The position numbers and the translations under genes were made by a program. Positions 45,870-57,900 of a stretch of 64,000 nucleotides of DNA are shown here, piece by piece. The notes under the pieces were generated by a model. It did not search any database. It saw only the letters and a program-made list of their open reading frames with translations, and was not told where the DNA came from. The DNA comes from Gordionus sp. m RMFG-2023 (lineage: Eukaryota > Nematomorpha > Gordioida > Chordodea > Parachordodidae): positions 31,308,729-31,372,728 of the forward strand of contig NC_088779.1 in assembly GCF_954871325.1 (NCBI RefSeq), read 5' to 3'. Numbering within the stretch: the first letter of the stretch is position 1; every line of letters begins with the position of its first letter.

Positions 45870-46337
45870 ATATCAATTAATTTTTAAAAAAGACTCTTTA
45901 AGTCCCTAATTGTACCCATTCTTACCTACGGACTGGAGTCTTGGCAGGACACTAAAAGCAACATCAACGCAACTCAAACATTTATAAACAAATGCCTAAG
46001 AAGAATCACCAAAACATATTACGCATACAACACTTCATATTCAACGCTCTGGAATAGATGCGACATCCTACCAATCAATCGACTCATTTCCATGAGGGGA
46101 TTAGAATTACTAGGCCATAGCTTAAGACACTCGCAGGAAAATATAATATTCTCTTCCATGAAATGGTCCCCTGACGGTAGGAAGAAAAGTACCCCTAAAT
46201 ACTATTGGTTGGCGAAATGTTATAAGGATATGGACCTGATCAATCTCTCGTTTGCAGATTTCGGCCCTCAGCAAGAACAAGAAACACCTAAAAGAACATC
46301 TAAAATACATGCTAAAATATGGCCTAAATTAAAATAG
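45870..46337 (+). pseudogene. LINE C-terminal region
   Basis: SLIVPILTYGLESWQDTKSN, INKCLRRITKTYYAYN, WNRCDILPINRLISMRGLEL then LGHSLRHS and MKWSPDGRKKSTPKYYWLAK, ending in KIWPKLK. The order ILTYGLESW, R--L-LLGH--R, W-P-G-R--G-PK is the standard C-terminal tail of such LINEs. This part is open to its stop. Confidence 0.8.
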
Positions 46338-47154
46338 GAACCGTTCTCTTCTTTTTCTTTTCTTGCAATGGCTAGAACAAAGCAAAGCATGTTTGATGAA
46401 GATAATAATCTGGAGAACGCAACTTTTCTCATATGAACCCACGACTTTTTTCTTCTGGACACACGATATCGGCGACAATAACGACAACAGCTACAATAAC
46501 AAATAGAATAATGGATAATGATAACGAACACTGGTTATGATAATAACAATAACACCGACGAACCCAAATATCATTTGCACAGCGCGTACAAGGTCTACAG
46601 GACACGCGATATCGACACACCGAATAACAAACAAAGAAGGGACTCATCATGCAAACTTAACTTAAACTCTCAATACTCACCAAGATATAAGAGTTATTAT
46701 TGTTTTTTTGTTGCCTCACTAAATAACCTTATCAAGATTCAGTGTCAAATCCCGGATCCCTTCCCCTCTTTGGCAGATCTCTACAATTGATTGAACAAAG
46801 ATCTGTTGCCGGCAATTAATTATATATCTAATCCTAGAATAAATTGATTCATCAATATCAAGAATAATAATATTCCATTCAAAACATCGATAAAGAATAT
46901 TTTTATGAAATTATAACATATTTTAGGTTTAAAAAAATTTTTATAAACGTTTAAATAAAAACATTAAGATATGGTGTAGACAAACATTGATAAAATATTT
47001 TAATGATCGTTTTATAACTTTTTCTCATAAACATATTTTAATTAATCTAAATCAAATTTTAATTTTCTTTCAATTGTCCGTTATCTGAAATATAGTGAAT
47101 TTTTAATACTTAATCAATATATATATTTATATATTATATTTAAGAAAAATGAAA

Positions 47155-47525
47155 CATATTAGGTCGCCATTTCTCCAAAAACTTTTCTAAAAGTTTTTAA
47201 AATTTGATAAATTAAGATCCGTCAGATGGCGTAATGATTAAAATTTATATTATTTATTTATTTTATATCATTTTTAAATATTAAAATACAAGAAAATAAT
47301 AATCCATATAAAATTGATTTTCATTTTCTTCTAATATTTTTTTATTTATGATAAACAATTGTTTATTAAATGTGTTTACCATATAAAAAATTATCTTCAT
47401 TCCTTATGATATTTCCTTTCACAGATGGCAGAAAGGTTTGTTACACAATATTATTTTGACTAAAATCTTAATAGGGCCGTTTCTAAATATCGACCCAAAT
47501 CGAGCTTTTTAAACGACACTAACCT
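47155..47525 (+). repeat. Dispersed repeat R (D3 copy)
   Basis: Same landmarks as the D1 and D2 copies, with a deletion around the ATGATTGGTTAAATAT word. Confidence 0.7.
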
Positions 47526-47727
47526 AGAGGTAGGATATTTTTTTTAAAAAAATCGCGCTCCTATAAAATGGGATTAAATGGAATTTCGAAATGGGTGCGA
47601 TTTATATAATTATAACAGTGAAGCTTCGAATCAAAACTTCTATCCCTAAAGCAATGACGATGGTATACCTCATATGTCGTAAATGTGTATTTTTATATTA
47701 TACATATATATAACTTTAGATATACAG

Positions 47728-47985
47728 GGTTTTCCATTCAAAAAAAGGAAAAGTCCCAATCAAAAAAGGTAAAGGTCAGATCGAAAAAGGAAAAGGTTCA
47801 ATCATTAAAGGAAAAGTGTCAATCAAAAAAGGAAAAGTGTCAATCAAAAAAGGAAAAGTGTCAATCAGCAAAGGAAAAGGCCCAAGTGTTAATCAAAAAA
47901 GGAAAATTCCCAAAAAAGAAAGGAAAAAGTCGGATCAAAGAAGGAAAAGTGTCAAACAAAAACGGAAAAGGTCCAAAGTATCTGT
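47728..47985. repeat. GGAAAAG minisatellite (D3), expanded
   Basis: At least ten 20-22 bp units with the GGAAAAG core, including three consecutive AAAGTGTCAATCAAAAAAGG units, against two or three clean units in D2 and D1. Confidence 0.85.
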
Positions 47986-48002
47986 ATCCGAATACAATTT
48001 TC

Positions 48003-48047
48003 TAGTACTGTAAACATTTCTAAAAAAAATCGAACGCGTTCACGTTC
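48003..48047. mobile_element. hAT-B left terminus only
   Basis: TAGTACTGTAAAC and CGAACGCGTTCACG are present after CAATTTTC, then similarity ends abruptly in unrelated sequence. Confidence 0.7.
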
Positions 48048-48419
48048 ACTTCGTTTTGATTGGATATGGCCTTGTCCTATGTCAAAATAAAATTACAAAT
48101 TTTTCTTTAAAAAAAAAAATTTGAATTTGAGAAAAGACACCTTTAAATCTTATGATCTTTTTAAAGATTTTTTGTGCAAAATTTTCGGCAAAATAATCGC
48201 TTTTTCCTTCCAAACTCAGATTAAAATGTAACGTTCCTATAACCAACCAAAGAATTTTCGATCCATTAAATTTTTATATTTAATTTTGTGTTTCAGATTT
48301 TGTGATTATTCTCTTTGTTTCATATAATTATACTCAAATGAAAACTGTTGTGCGTAGATTTTTTCCCTTGACAACTAAATAGCATGGATCAAAATAAAGC
48401 ACGATTTGGGTCTATTTTT

Positions 48420-48800
48420 AAAAACAGCCCGTTTAAGATTTTAGCCAAAATAATATTGTGCAAGCTTCACGATTTGGCAAGTAGAAGCTCAAACCTTTCT
48501 GCCATCTATGAAAGGAAATATCGTAAAGAATAAAGATGTTTAACCATTCATATATTTAAAAAAGTAGGTAATTTTTTAATGATATTACAAAATAGAAAAG
48601 GTATTTAATGAACAGCTGTTTATCATAATTATAGAAGAAAATTAAAATTTTTTTATATAGTATATTATTCTCTTGTATTGTTTATTTAAAATGATATAAA
48701 ATAAATATACAATATATTTTTAATTTTAACGCCATCTATATTATTTATCAAATCTTATAAACTATAAAACAGTTTTTGGAAAAAAATAAGCAACCTATTA
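48420..48800 (-). repeat. Dispersed repeat R, inverted
   Basis: Reads as CCTTTCTGCCATCTATG, then the AACAGCTGTTTATCAT block and AACGCCATCTATATTA, the reverse complement of the R landmarks. Start of the inverted part of the D-type array. Confidence 0.75.
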
Positions 48801-48962
48801 TCTTTCCTCTTTCCTATATATATATATATGTTGCTATCTCGATTATATTTCTTGTTTTATATTTAAGAATAAATATCAAAATAATGAATTATAATAAATT
48901 TAAAAAAAAATTATTCAATAAAAAATTTACCTTCAAATTAAAATAACTTAGGATTAGATATG

Positions 48963-50428
48963 AGGTCCGTGAAGTTGGCCCCACACTTTTTGATTTTCAA
49001 TACTTTATCAGTTGGACTGATTTGTACCCGATATGTACCGTTTTCAGTTCGATTTGTACTGTACCATCACCGTTTTTGAGATATTCAAAGAACAAAATGA
49101 GGGCCAACTTCACGACAGCCCCCCAACTTTTGAACTTAAAAATAAAAAGTGCATAGATCGATAGAAAATGATTTGTACCGATTTGTACCGTTTTCAGTTC
49201 GATTTGTACCATCACCGTTTTCCAGCTATTGACCGTTGAAAATATGGCGCCAAAAATAAAAAACACTCATAATTTTTTTTTAAAAATGTTTTTTAACGTA
49301 TAACGATAGAGAATTTTTTTATCTTCCTAATGATGCCTCAAATTAAGCTTTATCTTCATTATTTATTTCGGAAATCAAATTTTAAACCTTATATTATAGC
49401 GTGAAGTTAACCCTCCCCCCCCCCCCCGATATTCAAAATTTGAGATTTTTCAGATTTTTAAAACGGGATTGATTTGTACCCGATTTGTACCGTTTCAAAC
49501 TCGATTTGTACTATTACCGTTTTCCAGATATTGACCGTTAAAGATATAGCGCCAAAAATAAAAAACACTCATTCCGAAATAAATAATGAAGATAAAGCTT
49601 AGTTTGAGGCATCATAAGAAAGAGAAAAAAATTCTCTACCGTTGTACGTTGAAAAATATTTAAAAAAAAATTAATTTTGAGTGTTTTTTTATTTTTGGCG
49701 CCTAACGGTCAATAGCTGGAAAACGGTAATAGTACAAATCGAGTTTGAAACGGTACAAATCGGGTACAAATCAATCCCGTTTTAAAAATTTGAAAAATCT
49801 CAAATTTTGAATATCGGGGGGGGGGGGGCTAACTTCATATTATAATATAAGGTTTAAAATTTGATTTCCGAAATAAATAATGAAGATAAAGCTTAATTTG
49901 AGGCATCATTAGGATGAGATAAAAATTCTCTACCGTTGTACGTCAAAAAATATTTTATAAAAATAAATTTTGAGTGTTTTTTATTTTTGGCGCCATATTT
50001 TTAACGGTCAATAGCTGGAAAACGGTAATACTACAAATCGAGTTTGAAACGGTACAAATCGGGTACAAATCAATCCCGTTTTAAAAATGTGAAAAATCTC
50101 AAATTTTGAATATCGGGGGGGGGGGGGGACTAACTTCACGCTATAATATAAAGTTTAAAATTTGATTTCCGAAATAAATAATGAAGATAAAGCTTAATTT
50201 GAGGCATCATTAGGAAGAGAAAAAAATTCTCTATCGTTGTACGTTAAAAAACATTTAAAAAAAATAAATTTTGAGTGTTTTTTATTTTTGGCGCCATATT
50301 CTCAACGGTCAATAGCTGGAAAACGTTGATGGTACAAATCAAACTGAAAACGGTACAAATCGGGTACTAATCAAACTAACTGATAAACCATTGAAAATCA
50401 AAAATTGTGGGGCCAACTTCACGGACCT
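48963..50428. mobile_element. Mutator-like foldback element with 9-bp TSD
   Basis: TTAGATATG flanks both sides (48954-48962, 50429-50437). The ends read AGGTCCGTGAAGTTGGCCCC and its inverse. Inside are several rearranged copies of one roughly 320-bp unit: GATTTGTACCGTTTCAAACT, the TTGACCGTT/AACGGTCAA word, TTTTTGGCGCC, AATGATGCCTCAAATTAAGC, and a G or C homopolymer next to TAACTTCA. Left units are in one orientation, right units in the other. The empty target survives in the paralogue at about 42870. A 9-bp duplication and long complex arms fit Mutator-like elements. No transposase; the short open frames are repeats. Confidence 0.85.
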
Positions 50429-50437
50429 TTAGATATG

Positions 50438-50960
50438 GAATAAAAATAAATGAAAATATTTTTTACGATTCAATATGGAAAAGCAAAAATTTTTTAAAAA
50501 AGAAGCCAAATACAACACGTGATCGAATAAGAAGATAATAGGATAGGTCATGTCATGCATATGAATCAAAAATTACATCGTTATATGCAAATGCCCAAAA
50601 ATTGACAGTGCTATAACTTTGGCAAAAAATAATATATTTTTTATATGTATTAGGAATAAATAAGTTATTATCCACTTCTAACTCAGAAATTTTGTCTCGT
50701 GGAATGGAGGACTCCAATTCTAGACCGATGATATAATAATATCGTATAAATGGCTATCTCGATAGGTATTTTGAAATAATTGTCAAATATCACCATTACA
50801 ATATATCCATCATTTTATTCATAATATATAAATAATATAACATATAAACAAAGGAATTCATTTTTTTCAACAGTGATTATTGACATCATATTGTTATTTG
50901 ACATTTATGACATATAATTTTTTCATAATGTATTATATAAACCAAGATTGTGCATTCCGG
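50438..50960 (-). repeat. Inverted copy of D2 42300-42870
   Basis: Reverse-complement similarity is continuous through CACGTGATCGAATAAG, ATTACATCGTTATATGCAAA and CAATTCTAGACCGATGATAT. Confidence 0.8.
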
Positions 50961-51545
50961 TCACAGGCCAAATATGGTCAAATTCAAATATATGTTTTTT
51001 TTACTTCAATATTAACTTTTTTTTGAATATAATAGTAAAATGAATCTATAATATTAATTTTTTTAAATTCATTGTCATTCAATGTCTAACGTTTAGCTCT
51101 CCATAAAAGAGTCTTGTTCTAATTCATATTCATTATTATCTGTCTCAGTTTCAATCGATATATATTTCCATGAGAATATCAATTCGAAATATTTTTTTCT
51201 AAAGAAGAAGTAGAACTAGGAATTGTTAATCTTTTATGGACATCATGGGCAAAGTTTAATCTTTAACTTGAGGTCGGAATTGATTGTTTCTTAAAAATTA
51301 TTGCATTCCACATAATTTGCGATTAAACATGTTGTTTTTCCTTCTGAACCACTTATTGGTCATCATCACCCTAAAATGGCTTATTCTTAAAACTATTAGT
51401 GAGATGCTTCTTTTGATATTAGGGACCCAAAAAATAAGCAACATTGTTATCACACGTATTTGTATCGTTTTACCCCTTTTAAACATATTTTTAATTATTT
51501 TTCCTTTAGATGTTTTTAGTGTATTTGACCATTACCAGGCCAAAT
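50953..51545. mobile_element. Decayed TIR element
   Basis: Left end TGTGCATTCCGGTCACAGGC with ATGGTCAAATTC following; right end GTATTTGACCATTACCAGGC then CAAATGCACG. These pair as about 35-bp imperfect inverted repeats. No clear target duplication. The open frames inside (51284-51559 + and 51298-51486 -) match no family I recognise. Confidence 0.45.
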
Positions 51546-51589
51546 GCACGGTCAATTGACGACTTGACAATCCTGATATAAACATATAA

Positions 51590-52560
51590 TCCACGAATAT
51601 TAGACAATTATTTTCTTGTATTTTAATGTTTATTTAAAATATTAATTAATATATTTTTAATTATTACGCCATCTGACGGATCTTAATTTATCAAATTTTA
51701 AAAACTGTAAAACAGTTTTTGGAAGCAAAATAAACGACCTATTAATGTTTCCTTTTTCTAAATAATTAATACAAATCAAATATTAAAAATTCCCTATATC
51801 TCAGATAAAGGACAATTCAAAAAAAATTAAAAATTGGTTTAGATTAATTAAAATAAGTTTATAAGAAAAGGTATAAATAATCAAACAATTTCAGGTATTT
51901 TTGCTGTTTGTCTGCACCATAACTTGATGCTTTTATTTAAATTGACATTTTACTAAAAAAATTTTACCTAAAATATATTAGAATTTCCTAGAAATCTTTC
52001 TCTATCGAATATTTTGAAAGGAATATTATTCTTGATTTTATTGAATTATTTTATTCAAGCGCTTTGAGATCTGACACTTTCTTTCTTTCGGATAAATATT
52101 ATAAAGGGTGGGTTATATAAATTTTGTGCAGGGCAAATAGATAACATAAAAAATCAGGCATAGTAATCTTAAATCTCTCATTTTTCGTAAAATTAATAAT
52201 AGATATAAACATAAAATTTTTTTTGATAAGAACCGGGCTGGGCCTGACTTTTTGAAAATTTGGGGCTGGCTGGGCAAATTTTTTAAAATGGCTTGGGATG
52301 AAACAAAAATTTAACGGGTAAAGAAACTTGTGCAAAGATTCTTAACGGGTCAAAATGGAATGGGCTTTGCTGATATCTAAATAAATGTTTTTAAAAACGT
52401 GTAGGAATTGAAGAATATGCAACCTATGTTTCCTTTTCCTTAAATATTATACATAATATATACACAAATTATGTATTAGATATTTACTATATTTCAGATA
52501 ATGGAAAATTCATAAAAAATTAAAATTTGATTTAAACTAATGAAAGTATGTTTATAATAA
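51590..52560 (-). repeat. Inverted D-type segment
   Basis: Reverse complement of the R repeat start (CGCCATCTGACGGATCTTAA), of 19910-20270, and of the 19586-19909 element (GGGCTGGGCCTGAC, AACGGGT words). A second, shorter inverted copy of the 20100-20260 sequence follows at about 52400-52560. Confidence 0.65.
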
Positions 52561-52699
52561 ATGTATATAAAGCATCGAAGATTTTAAGCTAATTTTATTT
52601 ATCTACACCAAATTTTAAATTTTGTCTAACATTTTCTTCTAGTTTATAATTTTTTTTTACTCAACAAAAAAAAATCGGAAAATAGAGTATATATTTAAA

Positions 52700-53340
52700 T
52701 AGAATTAAAAATATCATATATATTTATAATTAGACCATTCTTTCTTATTCATAACCTCTGCTCCATTCTCACCATCTTCGGTAGCAAAGCTCGACGTTTT
52801 TTTTAAAGAATTAGGCAAACAGATCCGCGAAAAAACCTGTCAGCCTAAGGAATCCCTCTTCTTACACCATCATTCGCTCTAACTATCTAAGTTTCATCTC
52901 TTCCATTGAATAACCTTGCATATTCCTAGCTTTCTTTTTTTTTATCCCCTATCCTTTCTCGTAAACTCAATAATTTTACCTTTTAAAAAAATTGATCATT
53001 TTGCTATTACATTTTTGATAAATTCAAATAAAGTAACCTATGACCGGAAAATTTTCTCTATCAATTCTTTTGAATGGAGTATCATGATTTGATTTTAAAG
53101 ATATATTATTCGACCAAAAAAAATATGGCCTAAATTTAAGGTAATCCTCAGGAAGGTTTTTACCTACACCAACGAATTTCAATGGAAATTTCTAGATCTC
53201 ATACCCAGATGCGCCTCCTCAATGTTCATTTTATATTTTTTTTAAATATTACATTATTTTATTTTTTTTTATATAGCTTATAAATATATATATTTTGTCA
53301 TAAATTACAATAAGTGTTTTTAAATTCGAAACAAATGAAT
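52700..53340. other. Region with weak inverted D similarity
   Basis: CATCTCTTCCATTGAA at about 52903 recalls the reverse of 36828-36850. Otherwise AT-rich sequence with no gene seen. Confidence 0.35.
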
Positions 53341-53359
53341 TTTATGATTCTTCCCAGTG

Positions 53360-53860
53360 TTGGATATGAATATCGGCAATAAATCTTTGTTTAGTCGCTT
53401 GTTGAGATGTGACAAAGGCCGGCGGAAATTTTTATTTAAAAAAAGGATGTAAAGGTGTCAGGATAAATATTATAGTAGCGGGCTGGCAAGTCGTCAGGGT
53501 TGGCGGGTTAATTTTAAGAAAATTTTATTCGGATACAGATACTTTATAAAATTTTGTATTTAAGATACTAGACACTTTGGAAAAATTTTAATAAATTTTG
53601 GGTTTGGCCGGGTTCGACAATTTATATACAATACAATTCTCTGATTTAACGTAAAATTAGTATTAGAAATTTGAGCCATGACCAACATTTAGTAAAATTT
53701 TAACGAGCCGCGCTGGGTCTGACATTTTGAAAATTTAGGGCCTGACCTGGAAAGTTTTTTAAACATAACTAGGACGAACAAAAAAATTTAACGGACAAAG
53801 CAACTTGCGCGAGAATTCTTAATGGGCTAAAACGGAATGGGCCTAGTGGATTCCAAAAAA
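53360..53860 (-). repeat. Inverted D-type segment (TAGAGATC element region)
   Basis: GGCAATAAATCTTTGTTTAG, then GACAAAGGCCGGCGG and GTCGTCAGGGTTGGCGGG, are the reverse of 24410-24530. AACGAGCCGCGCTGGG-type words match 19700-19745 in reverse. Confidence 0.65.
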
Positions 53861-54775
53861 AAAGTTTTAAAAAATGATTTAAAAGATTCAAAATCAATGT
53901 AAAAATGGAAGAGAATATTAATTCAGAGAACCAACCCAAATAGTAATGTTTAATGATTTTTTTTTAAAAATTAATTTTTATCTTTTACTAAATACGTTAC
54001 GACACTAATGGAAAACGGCAAAGTGTTATATCCGTGCACAATTTTAACAATTTTAGCAAAGTTTTAAGCAATACTCTCAAAAACATGATTTTATGAAATT
54101 TTTTTTTAGTGATTTTTGAGGTAGATTATAATTAATTTTGGGGGGATTTAGAACATATCTCTATACCAAAGGTCTAATTTTAGATATGCAACTTGGACAC
54201 TTATACTTAATAACATTAATAATAAGCGAAAAATAATTATATATATATAATGGTATTTATTATTATTGGAAATTTATGTAATTAACCAAGTTAATGTAAT
54301 TTCGTTACAAGAATCTTCACCTCTTCAGACTAAGTTTGTAAAAAGTTATTTTTCCTCATTTTGGGCTTTTGACAGCTGTTCTTGAGCCGGGAATTTTTTT
54401 TTGTATTACAATGATTAAACATAAAATCTATTTTCCTAGGGATGTCAAATTTAAGAAAAAAAATATTGTTATCGAAGTTACTTGAGGCCAAAATAAATTC
54501 CTACTCACTCTTTAAAATATTAATATTCGAAAATTGAAAACTTTCAAATGTGTTTGTTTATACTCTTTTTATTCCATCTATGAATTAAATGTAAATTTTT
54601 TTATAAATTGAATAAATACAACCATTAGATCTTTTTGTACAAAATATTTGAAGTTATGGATGCCATATTGGAATACAATTTTGACTTTTTTTCAAAAAAA
54701 AAAAACAATCAATAATTAAAAATTTATAAAAAAAAAATGACAGCCTGATATCAAAGGGGGATGGTGGTGTTATGC
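53861..54775. other. Region without recognised features
   Basis: AT-rich, no coding pattern, no terminal repeats seen. Confidence 0.45.
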
Positions 54776-54994
54776 CGACAGATCATCATTGAAATTCAAG
54801 ATGAGGGAGGAAGAAGAGTAAGGGGAGTTGTGAAGACGATATTGACATTTGAATAAAATAGATGAATAATTAAGGTGAAGTGGAGGATGGGGGTAGAGGA
54901 TAAGCTACCTTGATTTGGATTACGTTTTTTTTCTGATAATTTTGATTTGGTAGAAGGATGAGAGAGGGTTAGTGAAAAGAGAAAACGTAGGGGG
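54776..54994 (-). repeat. Inverted fragment of the U unit
   Basis: ATCATCATTGAAATTCAAG, then GTTGTGAAGACGATATTGAC and TTTGAATAAAATAG, are the reverse complement of 34060-34135 and 15150-15225. It ends where the gypsy fossil begins. Confidence 0.65.
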
Positions 54995-57900
54995 TTGGAG
55001 AGGTTCAAGGACACTCAGATCTCGGACATCGAAAAGGCAGGTTCCTTTACAAGGAGACTACCAGATGAGGTATATATCAAGCTCAAATCGATATGTTCAC
55101 CTACCGACTTCATCAATCCATCGATATTGATTGAAAAATTCAGGTTATTACACCCGAGGAAATCTACAAGTTCCAACTTATTATTAAACGCAGCTGTACA
55201 AGGTAAAAACGAAAGTTACATCAATTGGGTAAGTAGATTATGCATTTTAAAAAATGAATGTTTGCTAAGTGATAGTAGAGTTATTGAAAAAAGTAAAAAT
55301 TTCATCAATCAGCAAAAATATTAGGCAGAAAATTACCTTAAAAGAAAACATTACATTAGCAGAAGTTCTTACTTTAAGAGATGATTTTGAAGAGTTAGAA
55401 TAAAGAAAATATAATCGCTAAAGTTGAAAATATTTCTTTAAACAAAAAAACAAAAGATGATCCAACCGTGAAACATGTAGAAAGGCATAGAGGCAGGAAA
55501 ACAGAAGAAAATAAACAGTTGGTGAAATATGGAGACCATGACGAACGACAAAATTTACAATCTAATTACGATAACAGACAACAAGAGGCCATGATTTACA
55601 AAGAAATAATTATCAAGGAAATAATTGCAACCCTAGACATCAAGGAAATAATTACAACCCTAGGTATCAGAATTATAACGCGAATTATTACAACAACGTC
55701 AGGGCAAACTATCCAGGATCGTACAATAATTCTTCGAGATTTGATAATAGAGCTAGTTATAATAACAATGACTATAATAATTATAGGTTTAATAATGATT
55801 ATAATTACAAATATATCAGACATTACAACGATTCAAGATTTATTCAAAGACATAACGATAATCATAATATTGGAAATCAAGGAAGAAATCAAGTATGCAA
55901 TTGTAAATATCATAACAACTATAATAATCAATCACGATATACAAATAAAGTAAACACTGTAAATATAGAAGAGATAAAAGAAGATGATAATGACAAACTA
56001 GAAAGAAAAGAATATAATTTATACAATTTAGACATAAACAATATGTAACCGATAATAATTACACAGCTAACGATGCTTATAAGGTCACGGTATATTTGAA
56101 CGACATGTCTATTTTGATGCATATTGATACCGGCTCAAGGTATAGTCGATTCATATCGCGAAAAAGATTGGAGTAAAAATCTTAAATAAATCAGATATTA
56201 AATTAATTGGATATGATGGAAACACAATAAATGTATTAGGAACTACCAATGTCAAGGCAAAATTTGAGGACAAAAATCAAATCTTAACTGCTTATGTAGT
56301 CCAGAGTGATAAGATTGCACTGTTAGGAAGGACCTGGATAACAGTTTTTGGGAATATACTTGATAAATTTGTGAATATGGTCGAGGATGATTATGATAAT
56401 ACTATGCAAGAATTAATTAAGCAATGCAATTTTAAACTTTACAAAAAACCAATGCTTCGCAGCTACGTTTAAGGCACGATGCCACACCTAAAATCATAGC
56501 GCCAAGGTGTATACCTCAAAAGAACTTCAAAAGTGGATAAACGATAAAATTATTGAACCTGTTGAAGATGTTAGATGGACTAGTCCTCTCACTCTTTATA
56601 AGAGCGATGGCTCACTTCGGCTCTTTGCCGACTTCAAAAATACTATCAACCCTGCTTTACAAGATTTTAAGTACCCTATACCACGCATTAATGACTTAAT
56701 CGCAAAATTATCTAAAGATAAGAAATTTACCAAGATAGATTTTAAAAACGCGTTTCTCCAAATACCTATACACAAAGAATCAAGAGATTTTCTTACAATA
56801 TTGACACATAAGAACTATTATAGGTTTACGAGACTGCCGTTTGGTTTAAAAACTCTGTCGGCAATATTCCATCAAACTATGGATAACATTTTCGGAGATT
56901 TAAAAGATGTTTTATTCTACATTGACGACTTGTTAATTACAGGTGATAACGATGAGATACATTTGGAGAACACTAAAAAAGTATTCGAAAAGATCATCAA
57001 GTATGGATTAACCAATTTCGACAAAAGTTTATTCCTGCAAGATAAAATACGCTCTTTGGGACATGATATAGACAAACATGGTATACATCCCAACGATGAT
57101 AAGATAAAAGCTATTTCTAACATGCCGGAACCGAAGACAAAAGATGAATTGACAACTTTTTTGGGGAAGGTGAGTTATTATCGAAAATTTTTATGTAAAT
57201 TTGCGGACATAGCTGATCCGTAATACAAAATGGTTAATAAAGACAAATGGTTATGGTACACATCAATAAAGCTTCGACGACCTAAAAAAACTGATAAGTA
57301 CTCCTCCTACGTTAAATTTTTATAATCCGGATCTACCAATAGGCATTGCAACTGATGCTTCAAAGAAAGGTCTAGGCGCAGTCTTATTTTATATTGAAGG
57401 TGATGGCAAAGAGAAACCCATTGCCGTCAAGAACTTTATTAAAATCAGAGTTTAATTACACTAATATAGAGAGGGAAGCTTTATCTGTTATATATGCGGT
57501 AAAAAAGTTTCAAGAATATTTAATTGGTACGAGATTTACAATAATGACAGATCACAAGCCACTCGTTTATATATTTACAGGGACTCAAGGATAATTCATC
57601 CATATCAATGCGACTTCCAAAATGGAGTTTGGCTATGGGAGCTTATGACTTTACGATAATTCATAGACCCGGGAAACGAAATGTAGTACCGGATTGTTTG
57701 TCAAGATTACCCCAAATGAACACAGAAGAAATGGTACAAGAGATAGATGATGAAATAATTGATGACATATTTTGGGAGTTACCAATAAATTTTAAAAGAA
57801 TAGTTCAAGAAACTATTTTTGATATCGAATTAATTGAGGTAATTAATAATATAAAGAATCATGAACAGATAAAGAATAAAATATATAAAAATATGGAAAT

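Larger units (their letters stand above)
43480..46745 (+). mobile_element. Non-LTR retrotransposon (LINE), rearranged
   Basis: Reverse transcriptase and C-terminal sequence on the + strand, interrupted by an inverted copy of its own middle (44809-45848). The 3' region 46340-46745 is AC/GAT-rich with CAATAAC words, and D3 repeat sequence resumes after about 46742. The 5' half (endonuclease) is missing. RTE- or CR1-like by general layout; the clade is not settled. Confidence 0.8.
46742..48050 (+). repeat. Block D3, partial third copy
   Basis: Aligned with D1 19838-20270 plus 22075-22900 and D2 38640-39930: TCAAATCCCGGATCCCTTCC, the R repeat (47155-47525), the minisatellite and the first about 45 bp of hAT-B, where it stops. 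Confidence 0.8.

Noticed and set aside
46122-46650. Minus-strand Cys/Arg-rich open frames
   Set aside because: They are antisense to the LINE C-terminus and its AC-rich 3' region, with no family pattern.
48997-49266. 89-codon minus-strand frame with repeated TVQIELKTV
   Set aside because: It is the repeated unit of the foldback element; the peptide repeat follows the DNA repeat.
51284-51559. Hydrophobic open frame
   Set aside because: It lies inside a decayed TIR element, with a competing frame on the other strand and no recognised motif.
55596-55823. Ile/Val-rich minus-strand open frame
   Set aside because: It is antisense to low-complexity sequence in the gypsy fossil.
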